The translations under genes and the position numbers were made by a program. This document shows positions 1 through 6,389 of a stretch of 8,556 nucleotides of DNA, in pieces. Source of the DNA: DATESZ01 sp035283845 (lineage in GTDB: Bacteria > Desulfobacterota > Syntrophia > Syntrophales > JACQWR01). The stretch's first letter is position 1; every line of letters begins with the position of its first letter. The DNA is taken from assembly GCA_035283845.1 (NCBI GenBank), contig DATESZ010000129.1, forward strand, positions 1 to 8,556, written 5' to 3'. A model generated the notes under the pieces. That model worked only from the letters and a program-made list of their open reading frames with translations. It did no database searches and had not been told where the DNA came from.

Positions 1-993
1 AAACTGGGGCGCAATGGTTGCCCCATTGTCGATCAGCCTTTCCTTGGCATGCCCCTTTTCGCAGAACCCAAGGCTTTCCATGGCAATAAGTTCTGCAATA
101 GAAAAACAATCATGAATCTCCGCCATGTCCAATTGTTTTCTGGGGTTTGCAATCCCGGCCATCTCGTAGGCCTGGGACGAGGCCGCCTCCGTTTCGGGCC
201 AGTGGGTGAAGTCATAGTCTTCCTTGTTCTTTCCCCAGCCCGGCCCCGCTGAAACTCCTATGCCTTTGATGGTAATGTAGTCCTCCCGATGGTGGGGGGC
301 AAAGCGCTTGACATCCTCGGTCCGGCAAAGTACAGCGGCCGATGCCCCGTCCGTCACCCCGCAACAGTCATAGAGACCGAGAGGCCAGGCAATCATGGGC
401 GCTTTCAGCACCTGATCCAGAGTAACCTCATTCCGCAAATGGGCCTTGGGATTGCGCGCCCCGCTGTAATGGCTTTTCACGGAAATTTTTCCGATGGTCC
501 GTTTTCCCTCTTCCGGGGCAAAGCCGTACCGCTCAAAATACCTCGTGGCAGCCAGGGCGTAGCGGCCGGGCCCCGTTCCCCCGGCCGGATATATGGGATG
601 GAATTTGTCGGACAATTTTCCCGGATGTAACCCTGGGAACCCCAAATCCTTCAGTTTTTCAAAGCCGACCGCTAATACCAGATCATAGACTCGCGATGCC
701 ACTGCGTATGCGGCGTGCCTTATGCTCTCGATACCCGTTGCGCAGGCATTTTCCACTCTGCTTACGGGCACATACTGGAGCTGCAAGGGAGCGGACACCG
801 AACTTCCCATAACGCCGCTGTTGGCGGTCCCCGCCCAGACCGCCTGAACATCCTTGAGGTTAATGCCGGCATCTTCAGTAGCTTCGCTGGCGGCATCCAC
901 TATCAGGTCATCCACATCTTTATCCCAGAGTTCGCCGAATGGCGTACATCCCATACCAATAATGGCCACCTTGTCTTTAAAGCTCTCAGCCAT
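1..993 (-). CDS. Thiolase family protein (acetyl-CoA acetyltransferase / SCP-x-like), 3' end cut by window
   Basis: Probable CoA-dependent thiolytic cleavage of a 3-oxoacyl-CoA, the last step of the pathway encoded by this gene cluster; cytoplasmic. I read 331 codons open to base 1. The family is usually about 390 residues, so roughly the last 60 are outside the window, including the Gly-rich segment with the second active-site Cys. Visible motifs are the nucleophile Cys84 in VENACATG (commonly ENACASG) and the catalytic His294 in MAEIHDCFSIAEL. The ATG lies 9 nt after the stop of the HMGS-DUF35 gene, behind a G-rich Shine-Dalgarno-like stretch (AAGGGGGG), so translation is probably coupled. 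The sequence belongs to the lipid-transfer-protein-like thiolases that work with a DUF35 partner rather than the classical FadA type. Its position beside a DUF35 domain supports a thiolase-DUF35 complex; the substrate is unknown. Confidence 0.93.
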   Translation of the reverse strand, partial: MAESFKDKVAIIGMGCTPFGELWDKDVDDLIVDAASEATEDAGINLKDVQAVWAGTANSGVMGSSVSAPLQLQYVPVSRVENACATGIESIRHAAYAVASRVYDLVLAVGFEKLKDLGFPGLHPGKLSDKFHPIYPAGGTGPGRYALAATRYFERYGFAPEEGKRTIGKISVKSHYSGARNPKAHLRNEVTLDQVLKAPMIAWPLGLYDCCGVTDGASAAVLCRTEDVKRFAPHHREDYITIKGIGVSAGPGWGKNKEDYDFTHWPETEAASSQAYEMAGIANPRKQLDMAEIHDCFSIAELIAMESLGFCEKGHAKERLIDNGATIAPQF

Positions 994-1002
994 TTCCCCC
1001 CC

Positions 1003-2427
1003 TTAACATCTCACAGGTTGCAGTTTCCATGAATAATTATGAAATCCGGAACCTTCGTGGAATTTTCTGAACGTAAACTCCATGTCCATCCCCACTTTCA
1101 AGTTTCCGGGATCCCTATCAGTCGCCTGATTATAGATCCTGCCGCCCCCTTCCAGGTCCACAATGACCAGAACATTGGGCAGATCAAGAGAGAATGCGGC
1201 CCTCTCATCTATGCTGAAGGTGAAGAGTTTGCCGGTCTTGTCAACGATCTTCACTTCATCAAATTGATCCTTCGCCTGACACCACATACAAATACGCTGG
1301 GGAGGAAACTGGACGTGGCCGCATAGGGCGCACTGCCTGCCATACCCCCTATAGAGCGCCTTTGCTTCCCGGTAAAACACGTTCTCCGATGACTCCGGAG
1401 GCGGGACAGGCGTACTTTCCCATTCCATCAGATCCCGGAACTTCAGATATCGTCCATAACCTGGAAGCATCATCTTTGAGCCGAGATGTCTTTCGATGCC
1501 GCGTCGGTCCCTGACCGTATTGATCCTGTCAGTCACCCGGAAAAGAAACGATTCGGCCCCGTCGCCGTAACTGGCCCCCAGAAGGAGATCGCCCGGCCCG
1601 GCCTTTTCCAGGGCAGCCACTAATATCATCATGAAGAAAGCCGTCCCCGTATTGCCCATCACATCAAACAAGGGCGGCTGGACCTGATTCGGCTCAAGGC
1701 CCAGTTTCCGTCCCATGCTCTTGTGGCTGCTTTCATCAGGAGCATAATATGCCGCCTTCGCAATATCCTTCAGCCCAATTCCGGCGCCCTTTAACAGGCC
1801 TGCCACAGCTTCCTCCATGCGGGCGTTGTACCCCTTATCAATGATAAACCGTCCCTCCCAGGCCCTCATATACCTGTCGCCGCGATCCCTCTTCCAGATG
1901 TCCAGAAAATCACTGGTAATGGTAAACCGATTCTCTATGGCGACCACCGGACCTTCACTTCCTATCAACAAGGCCGCAGCCCCGTCGCCCAGCAAAAGCT
2001 CCGTTGCGGAATTTGGCGGCGGCAGCCGGCAATCAGAAGCGATGACCATGACAGTTCTTGCCGTTCCGGCATTTACCGCGTCCATGGCCGCCCTGATGGC
2101 GCTGGCGCCCCCTCGTAAGGAGTGACAAAAATCCGCCGTAAAGACATCGCGTCGAAGGTCAAGCGCCGCTGCAATGATGCTTGCAGATTGCTTTTCCCGA
2201 TAGGGTGCGCTTAGGGAGGCAAAATAAAGCCCGTCAACGGTCTCCTTATTAAATCCTTTCAGACAATCCAGGCCTGCGGCCACACCCATGGTAAGGCTGT
2301 CTTCGTCGCAATTGGCCACGGCCTTCTCACCCCTGCCGGATCCGCTTCCCCAAACCCTGACGATTTCCTCGCGGCTCAATCGATACATAGGGACATAAGC
2401 GCCATAGGACATAATCCCTGCTGCCAT
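1003..2427 (-). CDS. HMG-CoA-synthase-like protein fused to a C-terminal DUF35 zinc-ribbon/OB-fold domain
   Basis: 474 residues in two parts. Residues 1 to about 335 have the thiolase-superfamily fold of archaeal-type HMG-CoA synthase: Cys101 in ADFCHSLRGG at the nucleophile position, LLLGDGAAALL near 145-154, GNTG at 258-261 and SYGDGAES at 286-293. Residues 350-474 form a DUF35 domain with a Cx2C-x10-Cx2C zinc ribbon (Cys366, 369, 380, 383) followed by an OB fold. By alignment from memory the HMGS acid/base Glu is Leu72 and the active-site His is Tyr228, so true HMG-CoA synthesis is doubtful. In archaea, thiolase, HMGCS and DUF35 form one complex with DUF35 bridging the active sites; here two of the three are fused and the thiolase gene follows. 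I chose ATG at 2427 because AGGAGG lies 5 nt upstream; an in-frame start at 2526 would overlap the hydratase gene by 88 bp and add an unrelated N-terminus. Confidence 0.9.
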   Translation of the reverse strand: MAAGIMSYGAYVPMYRLSREEIVRVWGSGSGRGEKAVANCDEDSLTMGVAAGLDCLKGFNKETVDGLYFASLSAPYREKQSASIIAAALDLRRDVFTADFCHSLRGGASAIRAAMDAVNAGTARTVMVIASDCRLPPPNSATELLLGDGAAALLIGSEGPVVAIENRFTITSDFLDIWKRDRGDRYMRAWEGRFIIDKGYNARMEEAVAGLLKGAGIGLKDIAKAAYYAPDESSHKSMGRKLGLEPNQVQPPLFDVMGNTGTAFFMMILVAALEKAGPGDLLLGASYGDGAESFLFRVTDRINTVRDRRGIERHLGSKMMLPGYGRYLKFRDLMEWESTPVPPPESSENVFYREAKALYRGYGRQCALCGHVQFPPQRICMWCQAKDQFDEVKIVDKTGKLFTFSIDERAAFSLDLPNVLVIVDLEGGGRIYNQATDRDPGNLKVGMDMEFTFRKFHEGSGFHNYSWKLQPVRC

Positions 2428-2432
2428 TCCTT

Positions 2433-2438
2433 CCTCCT
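2433..2438 (-). promoter_or_regulatory. Shine-Dalgarno AGGAGG deciding the HMGS-DUF35 start
   Basis: AGGAGG on the minus strand, 5 nt before ATG 2427, sits in the 11-nt gap after the hydratase stop codon. It supports the short, conserved N-terminus over the longer in-frame reading from 2526. Confidence 0.85.
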
Positions 2439-3245
2439 CTACTTTCCTCTGAATACCGGAGGCCTTTTTTCGGAAAATGCCTTGACTCCCTCCCGGAGAT
2501 CTTCCGTACTGAAGCAGATCGCGCAAAGGTCCGATTCATAGGCCAATCCCGCTGAAAGCGGCGTTTCAAATGCCTTATTTATCGCCATCTTGGCAAACTT
2601 CAGAACAATAGGGCTCTTCTTGAGCAAGTTATCCACCAATTTGTCAACGGTCTCCTTTAATTTTTCTCGGGGAACAACTCGATTGACCAGGCCGACCCGC
2701 AAGGCATCATCGGCAGAAATAATATTGCCGGTAAAAACAAGCTCCTTGGCCATCTTCTCGCCAACGAGCCTGGGCAGGACTTGAGTCCCGCCACCCCCCG
2801 GAATCAGCCCGACCTTGATCTCCGGCTGACCGAACCTGGCATCTTCAGAGGCAATGATTATGTCGCAGGACATGGCCAGTTCCATACCGGCGCCCAGGGC
2901 AAGACCGTTTACCATGGCAATAATGGGCTTCGGGATCTCCCGGGCAAGTTCAATGGGCCTTTTTTTCCCTTTGACCTGCATCCCGATTCTTTCCATAAAT
3001 TCCACGGGATTCTGCGGGAAATTTACGATGTCGCCGCCGGCGCAAAAGTCCTCTCCGGCGCCGGTAATCACCATCACATGAATATCATCATCGTCACGAC
3101 CAAATTTCAGGGCCTGCGTCAACTCCTCCCTCGTAAAAGGATCCTGCGCATTTTTTGCCTGGGGACGGTTCAAGGTAATCCAAGCCGTATGATTTTCTTT
3201 CTCGAAAATGATGTTCTGAAACTGCTTTTCGCCCTTTGCTACCAC
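2439..3245 (-). CDS. Enoyl-CoA hydratase / crotonase family
   Basis: 268 residues, the usual length for a single-domain crotonase. It probably adds water across the 2,3 double bond of an enoyl-CoA to give the 3-hydroxyacyl-CoA used by the dehydrogenase encoded just upstream. FCAGGD (67-72) and GLALGAG (114-120) supply the oxyanion-hole backbone. Both catalytic glutamates of true hydratases are present, Glu122 in GAGMELAMSCD and Glu142 in FGQPEIKVG, which argues against a hydrolase or isomerase variant. The start is GTG at 3245 and overlaps the end of the 3-hydroxyacyl-CoA dehydrogenase gene by 7 bp. The AGGAGG at 3256-3261 is 10 nt away, slightly long but usable, so coupling is likely. A BadK-like (cyclohexene-carboxyl-CoA) or ordinary beta-oxidation role are both possible; the sequence alone does not separate them. 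Confidence 0.94.
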   Translation of the reverse strand: MVAKGEKQFQNIIFEKENHTAWITLNRPQAKNAQDPFTREELTQALKFGRDDDDIHVMVITGAGEDFCAGGDIVNFPQNPVEFMERIGMQVKGKKRPIELAREIPKPIIAMVNGLALGAGMELAMSCDIIIASEDARFGQPEIKVGLIPGGGGTQVLPRLVGEKMAKELVFTGNIISADDALRVGLVNRVVPREKLKETVDKLVDNLLKKSPIVLKFAKMAINKAFETPLSAGLAYESDLCAICFSTEDLREGVKAFSEKRPPVFRGK

Positions 3246-4132
3246 TTGGACATGACCTCCTTCCAGAAATCGTATATCCCTTTGTTTCCGGGGCCGCCAT
3301 AATAACCGGCCCTTACCATAGCCTTTATCAGGGGATGAAGCCGGCCCTGCTCCCCAAGCTCATGTATCCTGTCCTGCTCCATCTCCGCCCTTCTCTTCCA
3401 AGAGCCCAGAGCATCGCCCATCTCAAGCGGACCAACAGGCAGATTGTAACCTAATCGCAAGGACTTATCCACATCTTCGGGAGAGGCAACCTTTTCCCAA
3501 ACCATTTGCACGGCCTCTAACCTTAATGCCTCATAGGCGCGGTTGGCCAAAAATCCATAGCTGGTGTCCCGGCAAACAACCGGTTCTTTACCCAGTTTCC
3601 TGGAAAGATCCACAGCCACAGCGGCAGTATCTTCGGAAGTTTTTGCCCCTTTCACCACTTCCACTAATTTCATAATCGCTACGGGGTTAAAAAAGTGCAT
3701 ACCAATAACCTTTTCCGGTCTTTTCGTGGCTGCCGCTATCTCAGTGATGTTCAGCATGGAAGTATTGGAAGCCAGAATGACAGAGGGCGGTGCTGCCTCG
3801 TCGAGTTCACTGAACACCTTTTTTTTAAGACTCATTACTTCCGGCACGGCCTCAATAACAAAATCAACATCCCCTGCCGCTTCCCCTATGCCGGTAAATC
3901 CTTTAATCCTACCGACAATGGATTCTTTTTCCTCTTCAGTCATCTTCCCCTTTGCGACAAAAAAACGCTCGAGCCCCTCTTGTATGGAGTGCAGGTTTTT
4001 TTTTACAAGATCATCGCTCACGTCCGCCAAATTCACCTCGATACCTGCTACCCGGGAAAAGACGCTCGCTATCTGCGAACCCATCACGCCACCGCCGATC
4101 ACGGCGATTTTTCGAATCTCCTCGAGTTTCAC
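3239..4132 (-). CDS. 3-hydroxyacyl-CoA dehydrogenase, NAD-dependent (single HAD unit)
   Basis: 297 residues from GTG 4132, close to the usual 280-310 of monofunctional HAD. It likely oxidises a 3-hydroxyacyl-CoA to the 3-oxoacyl-CoA with NAD+. The Rossmann motif GGGVMG is at 13-18, with Asp37 at the end of strand 2 for the NAD ribose. SNTS is at 122-125, the catalytic His146 is in GMHFFNPV, its partner is Glu158 in KLVEVV, and the conserved Asn197 is in GFLANR. The C-terminal dimer domain carries GPLEMGDALGSW (235-246), where GPLELADLVGLD is more usual. I prefer GTG 4132 to an in-frame TTG at 4213 because a perfect AGGAGG lies 5 nt upstream and KIAVIGGG then falls at the normal distance from the N-terminus. 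It overlaps the hydratase gene by 7 bp. Confidence 0.94.
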   Translation of the reverse strand: MKLEEIRKIAVIGGGVMGSQIASVFSRVAGIEVNLADVSDDLVKKNLHSIQEGLERFFVAKGKMTEEEKESIVGRIKGFTGIGEAAGDVDFVIEAVPEVMSLKKKVFSELDEAAPPSVILASNTSMLNITEIAAATKRPEKVIGMHFFNPVAIMKLVEVVKGAKTSEDTAAVAVDLSRKLGKEPVVCRDTSYGFLANRAYEALRLEAVQMVWEKVASPEDVDKSLRLGYNLPVGPLEMGDALGSWKRRAEMEQDRIHELGEQGRLHPLIKAMVRAGYYGGPGNKGIYDFWKEVMSKW

Positions 4133-4137
4133 CCTTG

Positions 4138-4143
4138 CCTCCT
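4138..4143 (-). promoter_or_regulatory. Shine-Dalgarno AGGAGG deciding the 3-hydroxyacyl-CoA dehydrogenase GTG start
   Basis: AGGAGG on the minus strand with a 5-nt spacer (CAAGG) before GTG 4132. It sets the start of the dehydrogenase gene downstream of a G/C-rich linker that would otherwise be read as a 27-residue extension. Confidence 0.85.
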
Positions 4144-4209
4144 GTCTTACTTGATTGCTTTCCGTGAAAGGCCCCTCCCCCTCACCCCGGCCCACTTTTG
4201 CCAAGGGGG
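4144..4209 (-). repeat. G/C-skewed intergenic linker, possible dispersed repeat
   Basis: This is the largest gap inside the six-gene unit (77 nt between the racemase stop and GTG 4132). Read on the minus strand it starts with CCCCCTTGGCAAAAG, runs through G-rich blocks (GGGGTGAGGGGGAGGGG) and ends with a small CTTTC-ACG-GAAAG hairpin. The opening C run can pair with the later G runs. A similar 12-mer (CCCCCTTGGTAA) recurs on the minus strand at 6304-6315. The composition is like dispersed intergenic palindromes of many bacterial genomes; whether it is repeated elsewhere cannot be seen here. Confidence 0.4.
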
Positions 4210-5364
4210 TCAAATTACTGCGTTATTACGAAACAACGATATCTCCTTGTCCGTATACCCTGTTTCCCGTAATATCTCATCAGTGTGCTGGCCCCATGCC
4301 GGTGGTGGCGTTTTTATCTCTATCCTGGTACCTGAAAATATTGCCGGAAAAACCACTTCTCGTATCCGGCCCAGTCCTCCCGCTTCGATTTCTTGAAAAA
4401 GATTACGAGCTTTAACATGGGGATCGTTCAGCGCCTCTTCCGCTGAAAGGATCGGGGCATAGGGGATCTGTTTCCAGTTGAGAATCCTGTCCAGTTCCGC
4501 GCGCGTATGCTGGGAGATGATCTTCTTCAGAATCAGCAATAGATCTTTAGAATTATTTTTCCTGCGGGACGGAGAAGAGAAACGAGCATCTTCCAGTAGT
4601 TCTTCCTTCCCCATGGCCTCGCAAAAGTTCCTCCAGAAGTGCTCTTCAAGCATCCCGAGAGAGATATTCTTTCCATCTTTTGTCTCGTAAATATTATTCA
4701 ACGGAGAGAGATGCTCGTGCTCAGTCTTTTCCCCGTACACTAAGTGTCTGCCCGCCCTGGTACTCATCCACGAGACCATGCAATCCTGCATGGAAATATC
4801 AATATATTCCCCTGTGCCCTCCCTGTCCCTTTTACGTATAGCGCTCATAATAGCAATGGCTGCATACATCCCGGATGTCAGGTCAACGAGCGGCACCCCC
4901 GGCCTGGAAGGAGGCGTATCAGGCTGCCCCGGGAGCGACAATATCCCCGAGAGACTCAGGTAATTGATATCATGTCCCACGCGATCCCGGTAAGGACCGT
5001 CCTGCCCGAAACCGGATATGGAGCAATAGATGATGGAAGGATTGATATGTTTTACCTGGTCATATCCAATACCGAGGCGCTCGGCAACTCCCGGCCTGAA
5101 CTCCTCAATGAAGACATCGCAACCGCGGATGAGTTTTTCGGCAATCATCTTTCCGCCATCGCTCTTCAAATTCAGAGTCATGCTTCTTTTATTTCTATTG
5201 ACCAGTTCAAACAGTCCCGGGAAAACCGTTCTTGTTTCGGGGATGTTGCCAGACTTTTCCACCATGACCACCTTCGCCCCGAGATCCGCCAGGATTGAAG
5301 AACAATAGGGGCCCGGCAGTCTCTGGGAAAAATCGACAACTTTAATGTCTTCAAAGGGAAGCAT
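4210..5364 (-). CDS. CaiB/BaiF-fold protein, probable alpha-methylacyl-CoA racemase
   Basis: 384 residues of the family III CoA-transferase fold (N-terminal VVDFSQRLPGPYCSSILADLGA). In this fold a catalytic Asp alone goes with CoA transfer, while a His/Asp/Glu set goes with epimerisation of 2-methylacyl-CoA. Here His131 is in GHDINY, Asp161 in VDLTSGMYA, and Glu240 in GMLEEHFW. These match in motif and spacing His126, Asp156 and Glu241 of Mycobacterium tuberculosis MCR, recalled from memory. I therefore favour a racemase that interconverts R and S forms of an acyl-CoA branched at carbon 2, so that the stereospecific enzymes encoded next to it can act. A CoA-transferase (BbsE/F-like) remains possible. 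ATG 5364 lies 11 nt after the SDR stop with a short AAGGG Shine-Dalgarno; a 77-nt linker separates it from the HAD gene. Confidence 0.88.
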   Translation of the reverse strand: MLPFEDIKVVDFSQRLPGPYCSSILADLGAKVVMVEKSGNIPETRTVFPGLFELVNRNKRSMTLNLKSDGGKMIAEKLIRGCDVFIEEFRPGVAERLGIGYDQVKHINPSIIYCSISGFGQDGPYRDRVGHDINYLSLSGILSLPGQPDTPPSRPGVPLVDLTSGMYAAIAIMSAIRKRDREGTGEYIDISMQDCMVSWMSTRAGRHLVYGEKTEHEHLSPLNNIYETKDGKNISLGMLEEHFWRNFCEAMGKEELLEDARFSSPSRRKNNSKDLLLILKKIISQHTRAELDRILNWKQIPYAPILSAEEALNDPHVKARNLFQEIEAGGLGRIREVVFPAIFSGTRIEIKTPPPAWGQHTDEILRETGYTDKEISLFRNNAVI

Positions 5365-5375
5365 AGGGACCCTTT

Positions 5376-6140
5376 TTAAGGAGTAGCGAGACCGCCGCTG
5401 GTGCTCAAGACCTGCCCGGTCACAAAACTTGAATCATCAGAGGCAAAGAAGAGAACGGCTTTTGCCACGTCTTCCGGTCGGGCCAAGCGACCCATGGGGG
5501 TCATCTTTTGTACCATCTCCAGCATTTTTGCCGCCTGTGGATTGGTTGCCATCAACTCATCGGAAAGTCTGGTGCCCTCGGTTATGCCCGGACAAACGCA
5601 ATTTGCCGTAATGTTCGCACGCCCAACTTCCCTCGCAATAGCCTTAGTAAATGCAATAACGCCACCCTTTGCCGCAGAATAGGGAACTTCCAACGGATTT
5701 CCGAGTCTCCCCGCGTCGGAGCCGATCGTCACGATCTTCCCATATTTCCTTTCCAGCATATTAGGTAAAACCACCTTGACGCAGTTCATATGAGCCAGCA
5801 AATTTAAAGAAAGTATCTTTTCCCAAAAAGGCACATCCGTTTTCATGAACGGCATCAACTGATCCCAACCGGCATTGGAAACCAAAATGTCGACTTTCCC
5901 ATACCGTTTTACAACCTCTCCGACCATAGCCTCCACTGCCTCATATTTCGTTACATCACACTTATAACCGAACCCCTCGCCCTTGACCTCCTCAATCTCC
6001 TTTACAACAGCGTCCATATCATTTTCATTTATGTCATTGACAACGACCTTCGCCCCCTCTTTTGCAAAAAGCAAAGCATCCGCACGACCCATCCCATTTC
6101 CTGCACCAGTAATAATTGCGACTTTTTCTTTTAGCCTCAT
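5376..6140 (-). CDS. Short-chain dehydrogenase (SDR), BadH-like hydroxyacyl-CoA dehydrogenase
   Basis: 254 residues, a classical SDR. The cofactor motif TGAGNGMG is at 11-18, Asp36 at the end of strand 2 favours NAD+ over NADP+, and NAG is at 89-91. The active-site tetrad is Asn113, Ser141, Tyr154, Lys158 (YSAAK). NAGWDQLMPFMKT and the C-terminal GQVLSTSGGL resemble BadH of Rhodopseudomonas palustris, which oxidises 2-hydroxycyclohexanecarboxyl-CoA to the 2-oxo product in anaerobic benzoate and cyclohexanecarboxylate degradation. That similarity is recalled, so the exact substrate is open; other 3-hydroxyacyl-CoA-acting SDRs look similar. It is the first gene of the unit: a good AGGAGG (6148-6153) lies 7 nt before the ATG, and a promoter candidate is just upstream. 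Confidence 0.9.
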   Translation of the reverse strand: MRLKEKVAIITGAGNGMGRADALLFAKEGAKVVVNDINENDMDAVVKEIEEVKGEGFGYKCDVTKYEAVEAMVGEVVKRYGKVDILVSNAGWDQLMPFMKTDVPFWEKILSLNLLAHMNCVKVVLPNMLERKYGKIVTIGSDAGRLGNPLEVPYSAAKGGVIAFTKAIAREVGRANITANCVCPGITEGTRLSDELMATNPQAAKMLEMVQKMTPMGRLARPEDVAKAVLFFASDDSSFVTGQVLSTSGGLATP

Positions 6141-6173
6141 ACGTAAACCTCCTTGGCGTTTTAATTAGCGTTT

Positions 6174-6201
6174 ATTTAACACCGCGCGTGGATTTGGTCA
6201 A
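6174..6201 (-). promoter_or_regulatory. Candidate sigma70 promoter of the SDR-to-thiolase unit
   Basis: On the minus strand TTGACC (6201-6196, 5 of 6 to the -35 consensus) is followed by a 16-nt spacer and TTAAAT (6179-6174, 4 of 6 to the -10 consensus). The -10 box ends 33 nt before the SDR start codon. It is the only reasonable promoter I saw ahead of the six-gene unit. An overlapping TAAATA with 17-nt spacing is an alternative -10. Confidence 0.45.
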
Positions 6202-6246
6202 GTAAAAAATCAAAAGTCCTTTTCCTTGGCCGGTGTAGGGGCGGTT

Positions 6247-6293
6247 AATAACTTTAGGCCGAAAGTTTAGATAACTCGCTTCCTAAAGTTATT
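6247..6293. repeat. 47-bp nested palindrome centred on 6270
   Basis: The outer arms AATAACTTTAGG (6247-6258) and CCTAAAGTTATT (6282-6293) are perfect 12-bp reverse complements with a 23-nt loop. Inside, AGTT (6264-6267) and AACT (6273-6276) share the same dyad axis at 6270. The hairpin is A/T-rich and no T-run follows on either strand, so it is not a classical intrinsic terminator. It could be an operator, an mRNA-end stabiliser or a mobile-element footprint. Confidence 0.7.
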
Positions 6294-6307
6294 TGACCCC
6301 GGGTTAC

Positions 6308-6361
6308 CAAGGGGGCTCCCTTCCACCATTTGGCAATCCCCAGATCTTCAGCGATTCTATT
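6308..6361 (-). pseudogene. Possible remnant of an oxidoreductase C-terminal tail
   Basis: About 30 nt past the stop of the FAD oxidoreductase gene, in another frame, the minus strand reads RIAEDLGIAKWWKGAP. This echoes that protein's own C-terminus IIAEDLGLQKPWEEKGRP: IAEDLG is identical, followed by K and W at matching places. It may be the last piece of a lost tandem paralogue or a partial duplication. The flanking frame (open 6517-6254) overlaps the oxidoreductase gene and shows no other family likeness. The match is short, so chance is possible. Confidence 0.35.
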
Positions 6362-6389
6362 GTGGGGGTTCAAGGTGTTCAGCACTGCC

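Noticed and set aside
2428..2526. Longer start for the HMGS-DUF35 protein at 2526
   Set aside because: It overlaps the hydratase gene by 88 bp and adds basic residues without family likeness, while AGGAGG sits 5 nt before ATG 2427.
2781..3302. 173-codon open frame on the plus strand
   Set aside because: Fully antisense to the enoyl-CoA hydratase, which has both catalytic glutamates; no independent support.
3695..4396. 233-codon open frame on the plus strand
   Set aside because: It lies antisense across the well-supported dehydrogenase and racemase genes, has no family motif, and is an artefact of their codon use.
6247..6293. Intrinsic terminator for the FAD oxidoreductase transcript
   Set aside because: No T-run follows the hairpin on either strand and the stem is A/T-rich, so only the palindrome itself is claimed.
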